In this document: positions 1 through 7,681 of the stretch, piece by piece | How the letters are laid out: the number at the start of each line of letters is the position of its first letter | Numbering within the stretch: position 1 is the stretch's first letter | Assembly (NCBI RefSeq): GCF_017491605.1 | Contig: NZ_JAFGYY010000007.1 | Coordinates: 1 to 64,000 of the forward strand | Length of the DNA stretch: 64,000 nt | Source: Pseudomonas sp. 30_B | GTDB taxonomy: Bacteria; Pseudomonadota; Gammaproteobacteria; Pseudomonadales; Pseudomonadaceae | Direction of reading: 5' to 3' | The notes under the pieces: model-generated | Told to the model about the DNA's origin: nothing | Database searches by the model: none | What the model saw: only the letters and a program-made list of their open reading frames with translations | Position numbers and translations under genes: made by a program

Positions 1-455
1 GCCACCCGCCCCCGCCACTGCAACAACACCACCCCGGCAATGATCAGCCCGACGGCCAGCAGGCCCTCGGGCGACAGCCGCCGCACCGGGAAACCGGCCC
101 AGCCGAACTGGTCGCACAGCGCCGACATCAGCATCTGCCCCGCCACCACGCAGGCCAGGAAGGTCGCCGCGCCCAACTGCGGCGCCAGCATCACCGCCAC
201 CGTCAGGTAAGCCGCCCCGAAGATGCCGCCCAGCCAGCCCCACCAGGGCGTGGCGGCAATGCCGGTGGCCGCAGGTAGCGGCACGCGGAAAACCAGCAGC
301 GCGACGATCACCGCCGCGAGACTTACGCCCAGCGACGTCAGGCTGGCACTCAACGGATGCCCCAGTTGGCGGCCGAGCAGCGAGTTGCTGCCAGCCTGCA
401 GGGCGACCAGCGCGCCTACACCGATGGCAGGCAGTAGAAGCAGCAGTTTCGACAT
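1..455 (-). CDS. DMT-superfamily permease, YdcZ/DUF606 type (3' end cut by window)
   Basis: The reverse strand reads MSKLLLLLPAIGVGALVA from an ATG at 455 and stays open for 151 codons to the window edge. It has about five hydrophobic helices and motifs such as LQAGSNSLLGRQLG near the N-terminus, as in the DUF606/YdcZ family of small inner-membrane permeases. These proteins are usually about 140-150 residues, so only a few residues are probably missing. A GGAGGA Shine-Dalgarno lies 7 nt before the ATG. It is divergent from the LysR gene, its likely regulator. The substrate is unknown. Confidence 0.8.
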   Translation of the reverse strand, partial: MSKLLLLLPAIGVGALVALQAGSNSLLGRQLGHPLSASLTSLGVSLAAVIVALLVFRVPLPAATGIAATPWWGWLGGIFGAAYLTVAVMLAPQLGAATFLACVVAGQMLMSALCDQFGWAGFPVRRLSPEGLLAVGLIIAGVVLLQWRGRV

Positions 456-519
456 CGACTTTCCTCCGTTTCTTGTCGACGCCTGCAGCTTCTGCTATCC
501 ATCCGGCGCATGGAAATGA

Positions 520-1452
520 ATGATCGGTACACGGGAAATGCATCCAGTTCATGACTTGCGCCGCATCGACCTCAATCTGCTGGTGATCCTCGACGCCCTG
601 CTGGACGAGCGTCACGTCTCCCGCGCGGCCGAGCGGCTGGCCATGACCCAGCCGGCGGTGAGCCACGCGCTGGGCCGCCTGCGTGACCTGCTGGACGACC
701 CGCTGCTGGTGCGCGCCGGCAACCAGATGCAACTGACCCGCCGCGCCTTCGAACTGGCAGGACCGCTGCGGGAAATCCTCGGCGGCGTACGTCGGCTGGT
801 ACTGGGCGATGACTTCGACCCGGCCAGCGCCGAGCTGGAGCTGCGCCTGGGCATGTCCGACTACGGCGCGTGGGTGGTGTTGCCGGCGCTGTTGCCGATC
901 CTGCGCCGCGAGGCACCGGGCCTTCACCTGGACGTGCGCCAGGCCTCGCGCCTGGGCATGGCCGAACAGGTGGCCCGCGGCGAGCTGGACGGCGCCCTCG
1001 GTGTCTTCCCGATGCTGCCCGAGGGGCTGCGCGTGCAGCGCTTGTTCGAGGAGCGCTTCGTCTGCCTCTGCGCCATCGAGACCCTCGCAGGGCGCCAACG
1101 GATGGAGCTGGACGATTACCTCGCTGCGCCGCACCTGCGCGTCGCGCTGCAGCAGAGCCCGGCGGAAGAGATCGACAGCCATCTGGAAAAGCTCGGTCGC
1201 CGCCGTCGGGTAGCCGCCACCGTGCCGCACTTCAGCGTTGCGCCGGGGCTGCTGGCGGGCACCGACATGGTCCTCACCATCGCCGAGCGCATGCTGCCGG
1301 ACGACCTTGCGGCCCATGGGCTGGCGAGCTTCGACCCGCCGATGCAACTGGCGCGCTTCGACTTTGTGCAGATCTGGTCCGAAACCAGCGAGGAAGAACC
1401 CGCGCGGCGCTGGCTGCGCGGCAAGCTGGCCCAGGCGACGGGCAGGACCTGA
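520..1452 (+). CDS. LysR-family transcriptional regulator
   Basis: The N-terminal winged helix-turn-helix is clear (DLRRIDLNLLVILDALLDE, then HVSRAAERLAMTQPAVSHAL, about residues 15-60). A LysR substrate-binding domain follows, and the length of 310 residues is typical. An ATG at 538 (MHPVHDL) is an alternative start; 520 has the better-spaced GGA. LysR proteins bind DNA as tetramers and often control the divergent gene, here the YdcZ-like permease, with only about 65 bp between the two starts. The inducer cannot be told from sequence. Confidence 0.9.
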   Translation: MIGTREMHPVHDLRRIDLNLLVILDALLDERHVSRAAERLAMTQPAVSHALGRLRDLLDDPLLVRAGNQMQLTRRAFELAGPLREILGGVRRLVLGDDFDPASAELELRLGMSDYGAWVVLPALLPILRREAPGLHLDVRQASRLGMAEQVARGELDGALGVFPMLPEGLRVQRLFEERFVCLCAIETLAGRQRMELDDYLAAPHLRVALQQSPAEEIDSHLEKLGRRRRVAATVPHFSVAPGLLAGTDMVLTIAERMLPDDLAAHGLASFDPPMQLARFDFVQIWSETSEEEPARRWLRGKLAQATGRT

Positions 1453-1456
1453 GCCG

Positions 1457-2275
1457 TTACTCCGGCGTTTCCAGCCGCCGCAGGATTTCCCCGACGCGCT
1501 CGCCGAGCATCTCATTGGCCGAACGCTTCAGGCCGCGTGCCAACTCCACCAGCACCACCTGCTCGGCCACCGGGCGCAGGCGCTGGAAGACTTCGGCGAG
1601 GCGCTCCAGATCGGCCGCGCCGGGCAGCAGGTCGGCGCCGGGCTTGTCCACCAGATGGGTGACCACCAGCCGCACGATGCCGGCGGCCAGGTGTTCGGTG
1701 TCGGTCCGCAGCACCGCCAGATGATCCAGCAGCGCGGCCAGCGGAATGCCGGCGCGGTACAGCTCGACGCCGGCGTTGAACAGGCGCGGGCTGGGAATGC
1801 TGATCCGTTCGCCGTCGAAGGCCAGCAGGCCCTGTTCCAGCGCCTGGTCGATCACGGCGTCATTCAGCTCGTCGCCGAACAACGCCTGCAGGTCGCTGAA
1901 CTCGATGTTGCCGGCTGTCTCCAGGTTCCACGGCCCGACGATGGCTTCGTCGAGGCCGAGTACGTGGTCCAGGTCGTGGCCATGCTCCCAGCTCTCCAGC
2001 AGTTCCTTGATGTTGGCGATGTTGTAGCCGCGCTCCAGCAGGCGATTGATCAGCCGCAGGCGGCGCAGGTGGCTGGCGAAGTACACCCCGGCGCGGCCGC
2101 GACGCTCGGGCGGCGGCAGCAGGCCGCGGTCCTGGTAGGCGCGCAGGTTGCGCACGGTGCTGCCGGCCTCGCGGGCCAGTTCGTCCACCGTGTACTCGCG
2201 CTCGTCGTCCGGCGCCGAGGGGGCATCGTCCGGACGCTGGAGCAGGCGCTGCAGCAGGTTCAGGGGTGTGCTCAT
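1457..2275 (-). CDS. MerR-family transcriptional regulator with long C-terminal domain
   Basis: The 272-residue protein starts MSTPLNLLQRLLQ. The MerR winged helix lies at about residues 28-100 (EYTVDELAREAGSTVRNLRAYQ, then LLPPPERRGRAGVY, then a helix ending ERGYNIANIKELLE). The remaining 170 residues hold no cysteine or other obvious metal site, so this is a sensor of an unknown signal rather than a classical mercury or copper MerR. The frame is open further upstream, but the residues there do not look like MerR. It is divergent from the M24/hydrolase-SDR operon and probably controls it. Confidence 0.88.
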   Translation of the reverse strand: MSTPLNLLQRLLQRPDDAPSAPDDEREYTVDELAREAGSTVRNLRAYQDRGLLPPPERRGRAGVYFASHLRRLRLINRLLERGYNIANIKELLESWEHGHDLDHVLGLDEAIVGPWNLETAGNIEFSDLQALFGDELNDAVIDQALEQGLLAFDGERISIPSPRLFNAGVELYRAGIPLAALLDHLAVLRTDTEHLAAGIVRLVVTHLVDKPGADLLPGAADLERLAEVFQRLRPVAEQVVLVELARGLKRSANEMLGERVGEILRRLETPE

Positions 2276-2491
2276 GGGCCGGATGATAGCCAGCGACGCG
2301 CCCCAGGAACAATCCAAAGGACTAATCCCCAAGTGATACGCCGTACAGCCCGGCGGCCCAACCAAAGACGGGAAGTGCAACCCCGCGTTTTCCCCCTCCC
2401 ATCCACAACCCGCGCCGCCAGCGGCTCCGTGCCCCGGTAACACTCAGGGCCCGTCGCGCACGGCATGGCGCAACGCCCGCCGATGGGTCAG

Positions 2492-2515
2492 CATCGATCG
2501 TGACATCGACCGATG
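2492..2515. promoter_or_regulatory. Inverted repeat upstream of the M24 gene, candidate MerR operator
   Basis: CATCGATCG and CGACCGATG (9-nt arms, one mismatch) are separated by TGACAT, 32 bp before the M24 start and in the space shared with the merR gene. MerR-family sites are typically interrupted dyads in the promoter spacer. Binding is inference. Confidence 0.4.
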
Positions 2516-2547
2516 TAAAGATAACAACAACCAGCCTGGAGAAAGTC

Positions 2548-3432
2548 ATGTCCCAAGGCGCCTGGGTGCCCACTCCCGAAGACCTGCGGCATTTCCGCGA
2601 GATTCAGCAACTGGCCTACCGCTGCTGCGAAACCATTGCCGGCGAACTGCGCCCGGGCATCAGCGAGCGCGAGACCGCCGCCCTGATGAAGACCTGGCTG
2701 CTCGATCATGGCGTGCGCGACTGGTTCCACCAGCCCTTCGCCTGGTTCGGCCCGCGCACCGCGTTCAAGGGCTTCGACGGCCTGCGCCACCTGGGCGGCT
2801 TCAACCTGGCCTTCTACCCCGGCAAGCAGCGCCTGGAAGAAGGCATGCCCTTCATCCTCGATTGCGCGCCGACCCTGGGCGCCTACACCGCCGACGTCGG
2901 CTACTCCGGCGCGCTGGGCCACAACCTGCTGGTGGAGCGCCTGATGGACGACCTGCTGGCGCACCGCAACCTGATCGTCGAGCAGGTACGCCAGCGTCTG
3001 CCGCTGGCCGAGGTCAGCCAGTCCGTGGACCGGCTCTGCCAGCGCCAGGGCACCTTGCCCCGGCACAAGGCCTACCCCTTCGAAGTGCTGGCCCACCGCG
3101 TTGAAAAACTCGGCGCACGCAACAGTGGCCCGTCGGTGGCCCGCTTCGGCGTGCGCAACATCGCCACGCTGATGAAGAACGCCCTGATCACCGGCCGCCG
3201 CGAAGGCTGGTCGCCGCTGTGGTCGAGCAACGACCGCTCGCAGCATGCGCCGACACCCGGCCTCTGGGCGGTCGAGCCGCACCTGGGGCTGCGTGGTGTG
3301 GGCGCCAAGTTCGAGGAATTGCTGGTGGTCACCGAGGACGATGCCTACTGGCTGGACGACGACCTGCCCCACGTGCGCCGCTGGATCGCCCGCGGCCTGA
3401 TCAGCGCCCCGGCGCGGCGGGAGGTGGCATGA
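2548..3432 (+). CDS. M24-family metallopeptidase-like protein
   Basis: The 294-residue product has the pita-bread fold signature of aminopeptidase P/methionine aminopeptidase relatives. Candidates for all five metal ligands can be placed: Asp in FILDCAPTLGAY, Asp in TADVGYSG, His in VLAHRVEKLG, Glu in WAVEPHLG and Glu in GAKFEELLVV. The usual GHGxG around the His is altered, so the substrate may be atypical. The start is set by GGAG 7 nt before ATG 2548. Its TGA overlaps the ATG of the next gene (ATGA), so the two are probably translationally coupled. Cleavage of X-Pro or other peptides is only a family-level guess. Confidence 0.82.
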   Translation: MSQGAWVPTPEDLRHFREIQQLAYRCCETIAGELRPGISERETAALMKTWLLDHGVRDWFHQPFAWFGPRTAFKGFDGLRHLGGFNLAFYPGKQRLEEGMPFILDCAPTLGAYTADVGYSGALGHNLLVERLMDDLLAHRNLIVEQVRQRLPLAEVSQSVDRLCQRQGTLPRHKAYPFEVLAHRVEKLGARNSGPSVARFGVRNIATLMKNALITGRREGWSPLWSSNDRSQHAPTPGLWAVEPHLGLRGVGAKFEELLVVTEDDAYWLDDDLPHVRRWIARGLISAPARREVA

Positions 3433-5201
3433 ACGCGATGCTGGAGAACCCGCTGCCGACGCCCGAACGCCTGGAGGTGCAGTCCGGCAACGTGCGCCTG
3501 GCGGTCTGGCGCTGGGGCGAGGCGCACCTGCCGATGGTGCTGTTCGTCCACGGCTACCCGGACAACCACGAAGTCTGGCTGCCGCTGATCCGCCGCCTGG
3601 CCGGACGCTTCCAGCTGGTGGCCTACGATGTGCGCGGCGCGGGCGAATCGGACAAGCCGCGCAAGACCCGCGACTATCGCCTGGAGCTGCTCAGCCAGGA
3701 CCTCAAGGCCGTACTCGATGCGGTCAGCCCGCAACGCGCGGTGCATCTGGTGGCCCATGACTGGGGCTCGATCCAGACCTGGGAGAGCGTCACCGATCCG
3801 CAACTGCGCGCGCGCATCGCCTCCTACACCAGCGTCTCCGGCCCGTGCCTGGACCACGTCGGCTTCTGGATGCGCGACCGCCTGCGCCGCAGGACGCCGC
3901 GCGCGCTGCTGCAGATGCTCAGCCAGTTGCTGCACTCCTGGTACATCTACTACTTCCACCTGCCGCTGCTGCCGTCGCTGTCCTGGCGCTTCGGCGCGGC
4001 GAAGCTGTGGCCGCAGTACCTGCGCAAGGTCGAGGGTATCCGCAACCCGGCGCGCAACCCGCACCAGGCCAGCGACGGCGAGCACGGCGTAAAGCTCTAC
4101 CGGGCCAATTTCATCACCTCGATCTTCAAGCCGCGCAAGCGCCACACCGAGGTGCCGGTGCAACTCATCGTGCCGACCCGCGACCGCTACGTCGGCCAGC
4201 AACTGTTCCAGCAACTCTCACTGTGGGCGCCGCGCCTGTGGCGCCGCGACGTCACCGCCGGGCACTGGCAACTGCTGGCTGAACCGACGCAGCTGGGTAA
4301 CTGGATCAGCGAATTCGTCAGCCACATCGAGGGCGGCGAAGCCACACCGGAACTGCAGCGCGCCGCGCTGAAACCCGGCGCCGGCCCCTTCGCCGGCAAG
4401 CTGGTGGTGGTCACCGGCGCGGGCGGCGGCATCGGCCGCTCGACCCTGCTGAGCTTCGCCGAACGCGGCGCCAGTGTGTTGGCCGCGGACATCGACCCGG
4501 CCGCCGCCGAACGCAGTGCCGAACTGGCCCGTGCGGTCGGCGCCAGCGCCTACAGCTACTGCGTGGACGTGGGCGACAGCGCGGCCATGGAACGCTTCGC
4601 CCTCTGGGTGAAGAGCAGCCTCGGGGTGCCCGACGTGGTGATCAGCAATGCCGGCATCGGCCTGGCCGGGCCGATGCTCAAGACCACCCCGCAGGAGTGG
4701 GAGCGCCTGCTGCGCATCAACCTGTGGAGCGTGATCGACGGCTGCCGGCTGTTCGGCAGGCAGATGGTGGAGAGCGGCAAACCGGGGCACCTGCTCAACG
4801 TCGCCTCCGGTGTGGCCTTCGCGCCCTCGCGCAATTACCCGGCCTACGCCACCAGCAAGGCGGCGGTGCTGATGCTCAGCGAATGCCTGCGCGCCGAACT
4901 AGCGGGCAATGGCATCGGCGTCAGCGCGGCGTGTCCGGGCTTCGTCGATACCGGCATCGTCCAGTCCACCCGCTTCGCCGGACTCGATGACGAACAACAG
5001 GCGAAACATCGCGCCAGGGTGCAGCGCTTCTACCGTCGGCGCCGGCTCAGCCCGGACACCGTCGGCGAGCGCATCGCCCGCGCGGTGGAACGCAACCAGC
5101 CGGTGGTGAAGGTCGGCAGCGAAGTACACCTGGGCGCCCTGCAATGGCGCTTCATGCCCTGGCTGTCACGCCTGTTCGCCCGCCTCAACCTGACTGCCTG
5201 A
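3429..5201 (+). CDS. Alpha/beta-hydrolase-SDR fusion protein (EphD-like)
   Basis: This 590-residue two-domain enzyme begins MNAMLENPLPTP. Residues about 15-300 form an alpha/beta hydrolase with oxyanion motif FVHGYPDN and nucleophile elbow AHDWGS, where Asp is the nucleophile as in epoxide hydrolases and haloalkane dehalogenases. Residues about 320-590 form a short-chain dehydrogenase: TGAGGGIG cofactor loop, NAG, and catalytic YATSK. The same architecture is known in mycobacterial EphD. A plausible role is hydrolysis followed by NAD(P)-dependent oxidation or reduction of a lipophilic substrate; this is inferred. It lies in an operon with the M24 gene (4-nt overlap) and the next gene (9-nt gap). 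Confidence 0.88.
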   Translation: MNAMLENPLPTPERLEVQSGNVRLAVWRWGEAHLPMVLFVHGYPDNHEVWLPLIRRLAGRFQLVAYDVRGAGESDKPRKTRDYRLELLSQDLKAVLDAVSPQRAVHLVAHDWGSIQTWESVTDPQLRARIASYTSVSGPCLDHVGFWMRDRLRRRTPRALLQMLSQLLHSWYIYYFHLPLLPSLSWRFGAAKLWPQYLRKVEGIRNPARNPHQASDGEHGVKLYRANFITSIFKPRKRHTEVPVQLIVPTRDRYVGQQLFQQLSLWAPRLWRRDVTAGHWQLLAEPTQLGNWISEFVSHIEGGEATPELQRAALKPGAGPFAGKLVVVTGAGGGIGRSTLLSFAERGASVLAADIDPAAAERSAELARAVGASAYSYCVDVGDSAAMERFALWVKSSLGVPDVVISNAGIGLAGPMLKTTPQEWERLLRINLWSVIDGCRLFGRQMVESGKPGHLLNVASGVAFAPSRNYPAYATSKAAVLMLSECLRAELAGNGIGVSAACPGFVDTGIVQSTRFAGLDDEQQAKHRARVQRFYRRRRLSPDTVGERIARAVERNQPVVKVGSEVHLGALQWRFMPWLSRLFARLNLTA

Positions 5202-5210
5202 GGGATTTCC

Positions 5211-6101
5211 ATGAACGACCATCACCACAAGCTGGTGCAACGCAAGGTGCAGTTCGACTACAGCGACTCGCCGCTGCACTGGATTCCCGGCGAGCCCGAG
5301 GCATCGCACGTGGTCAACGTCATCCACATGATGCTGCCGGCCGGCGAGCTGTGGTTCTGCCGGCTGTACAACAAGGCGCTGCCCTTCGTGAAGGAAGGCA
5401 ACCTGCGCGACGACGTGCAAGGCTTCATCCGCCAGGAAGCGATGCACGCCCGCGCCCACAGCGGTGCGCTGGAGCGCTACCTGAGCCACCACGGCATCGA
5501 CTCGACGCGCTACCTGAAGGTCATGGACTACCTGTTCGAACAGTTGCTCAGCGACACGCCGCTGGGCCTCACCCTGTTCAACCGTACCACCTGGCTCAGG
5601 CGCTGGTGGATCGGCCAACGCTGCGCAATCGTCGCGGCGGTGGAGCATTTCACCTGCGTGCTCGGCAAATGGATTCTCGAAGCGGACGCGCTGGACCGCG
5701 CCAAGGCCGACCCGGTGCTGCTGGACCTGTTCCGCTGGCACGGCGCCGAAGAGGTGGAGCACCGCAACGTCGCCCACGACCTGCACGTGCACCTGGGCGG
5801 CAGCTTCGTCAGCCGCCAGTTATGGATGTTCGTGGTGTGGCCGCTGATCATCTACCTGTTCGCCTTCGGCACCCGCACCCTGTCGCGGCAGGACCCGAGC
5901 ATCGCCAAGCCACGCTCCTTCGCCGCCATCTGGCGCGATGGTTCGCGCAACGGCGTGCTGCCGAAGATCAGCTCGGTGGCCACCAGCTTCCTGCGCTACT
6001 TCAAGCCCTGGTACCACCCGGACCACGAGGCCAACACCCAGGAGGCGCTGGACTACCTGGCCCGCTCGCCGGCCGCCAGCCGGGCCGCGCGCGCCTCGTA
6101 A
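5211..6101 (+). CDS. Predicted metal-dependent hydrolase, ferritin-like (PF10118 type)
   Basis: The 296-residue protein carries two E-x2-3-H pairs typical of a carboxylate-bridged diiron site: RQEAMHARAH (about residues 75-84) and GAEEVEHRNVAHD (about 180-192). It resembles the PF10118 family, whose biochemical function is not established despite the name. A hydrophobic segment (MFVVWPLIIYLFAFG) suggests membrane association. GAGGGA precedes the ATG, and the gene sits 9 nt after the hydrolase-SDR gene. Oxidative modification of a lipid, with the SDR, is one possibility. Confidence 0.82.
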   Translation: MNDHHHKLVQRKVQFDYSDSPLHWIPGEPEASHVVNVIHMMLPAGELWFCRLYNKALPFVKEGNLRDDVQGFIRQEAMHARAHSGALERYLSHHGIDSTRYLKVMDYLFEQLLSDTPLGLTLFNRTTWLRRWWIGQRCAIVAAVEHFTCVLGKWILEADALDRAKADPVLLDLFRWHGAEEVEHRNVAHDLHVHLGGSFVSRQLWMFVVWPLIIYLFAFGTRTLSRQDPSIAKPRSFAAIWRDGSRNGVLPKISSVATSFLRYFKPWYHPDHEANTQEALDYLARSPAASRAARAS

Positions 6102-6192
6102 GAGCTCCTGCCCGCGTGCCCGCGCAGTGGTCGCGCGGCGCACGCCAATCGCATACTGCGGCATCCGTCACTCGATACAGGGATGCCGCCGT

Positions 6193-7539
6193 ATGCCGAT
6201 GGGAACCTACCCGCTTCACCCCGCCCTCTCCTCCCGCGTGGAGCACCTGCCGGAACAGGTCGACGTGGTCATCGCCGGCAGCGGCATCATGGGTTGCGCC
6301 ACCGCCTGGTACCTCGCCGGCCAGGGCATGAGCGTGCTGGTGCTGGACAAGGCCGGCATCGCCAGCCAGCAATCCACCCGCGCCTGGGGCTTCGTCCGCC
6401 AGCAGGCGCGCGATCCGGCGGAAGTGCCGCTGATGATGGAGGCCATCCCGCTGTGGGAGCGTCTGGAAGCCGAGCTGCAACTGCCGCTGGAATGGCGCCA
6501 GGGCGGCTGCCTGTATCTCGCCGAGACTCCGGAACAACAGCACAAGTACGAGGACTGGCTGAAGGTAGCCGCCAACTTCGGCCTCGGCACCCGCCTGCTC
6601 AGTCGCACCGAAGTCGCCAGGTTGATGCCATCGCTGGCCGATCCCGCGCTCGGCGCCCTGTACACCGCCAACGACGGCCAGGCCGAGCCACGCCGGGTCG
6701 CGCCCGGCTATGCGCTACGCGCCATCGAACGCGGCGCGCTGTTCGTCGAAGGCTGCGGCGTCACCGGCATCGACCGCGCCGCTGGCGCCGTCTGCGGCGT
6801 GCAGACCGAGCGCGGTTACGTGAAGACCAAACACCTGCTTATCTCGGCAGGTGCCAGCAGTTGGCGTCTGGTGCAAAGCCTCGGCCTGGAGCTGCCGCAA
6901 CAGGCCGTACGCTGCACCGTCTCGCGCACCAGCCCCGGCCCGGACGTTGGCGCACAGAGTTTTATCGGCCACGGGATAGGCTTCCGCCAACGCCCTGACG
7001 GCAGCCTCAACCTGGCCGACGAAACCCAGGCCGATATCGACCTAAGCCTCGACTACCTGCGCGGCGCCAGGCATTACCTGCCGCATCTGCCGGCCAACCG
7101 TGCAAGCTTCTCCTTCAAGCTCAACGGTGCCCTTTTCCACGACCTGCGCCAGCGCTTGCCCGGTTCGGAGCGCAGCGTGAACGGTCCGGTACTCGGTGAG
7201 CGCGATCCGCAGGTGAAGGTGAACACCTCCCGCGTGTTCGCTGCACAGAAAAATCTGGCCAAGGCTTTCCCGGCCCTGCGCGACGTGAAGGTGGTGGAGA
7301 GCTGGGCAGGTCTGATCGACGTACTGCCCGACGGCATCCCGGTGCTCGACGCCCCGGCGGAAGTACCTGGGCTGTTGGTCGCCACCGGGTTCTGCGGGCA
7401 TGGCTTTGCGATGGGCCCCATCGTCGGCCGGCTGATGAGCGAATGGATTCTGAAGGGGGAGCCGGGGATGGATCTGCATGCCTTCCGGCTACGGCGCTTT
7501 GCCGACGGGACGGCGGGCAAGCCCTACTCGTTATTCTGA
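6193..7539 (+). CDS. FAD-dependent oxidoreductase, DAO family (sarcosine-oxidase-beta/PauB-like)
   Basis: The 448-residue protein has an N-terminal Rossmann FAD motif VDVVIAGSGIMGCATAWYLA (about residues 24-43), a second block STRAWGFVRQQ, and a C-terminal FAD-contact segment LLVATGFCGHGFAMGP. These are typical of the D-amino-acid-oxidase-like family that oxidises amines or N-methyl amino acids. ATG 6193 is chosen, with another in-frame ATG two codons later. It is 91 bp downstream of the ferritin-like gene on the same strand; co-transcription is possible but not shown. The substrate cannot be assigned. Confidence 0.85.
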   Translation: MPMGTYPLHPALSSRVEHLPEQVDVVIAGSGIMGCATAWYLAGQGMSVLVLDKAGIASQQSTRAWGFVRQQARDPAEVPLMMEAIPLWERLEAELQLPLEWRQGGCLYLAETPEQQHKYEDWLKVAANFGLGTRLLSRTEVARLMPSLADPALGALYTANDGQAEPRRVAPGYALRAIERGALFVEGCGVTGIDRAAGAVCGVQTERGYVKTKHLLISAGASSWRLVQSLGLELPQQAVRCTVSRTSPGPDVGAQSFIGHGIGFRQRPDGSLNLADETQADIDLSLDYLRGARHYLPHLPANRASFSFKLNGALFHDLRQRLPGSERSVNGPVLGERDPQVKVNTSRVFAAQKNLAKAFPALRDVKVVESWAGLIDVLPDGIPVLDAPAEVPGLLVATGFCGHGFAMGPIVGRLMSEWILKGEPGMDLHAFRLRRFADGTAGKPYSLF

Positions 7540-7612
7540 AGGATTGTTCTTTGTAGGAACGAGGGGGACGCCTAGTTCTTGCTCGCGAACCGCAACCGCT
7601 CCGAAACTCACC

Positions 7613-7658
7613 GTAGGAGCGCGCCATGCGCGCGATCGCGGGCATGGCCCGCTCCTAC
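7613..7658. repeat. REP-like hairpin
   Basis: GTAGGAGC(G) and its complement CGCTCCTAC-type end bracket a GCGCGATCGCG-rich centre, giving a hairpin downstream of the FAD oxidase gene. A degenerate relative (TTGTAGGAACGAG ... CTTGCTCGCGAAC) lies just before it at about 7550-7590. Both resemble the GTAGGAGCGAGC REP family seen elsewhere in the window. Confidence 0.65.
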
Positions 7659-7681
7659 AGGGGGATGGGTGTTCAGCCGCG

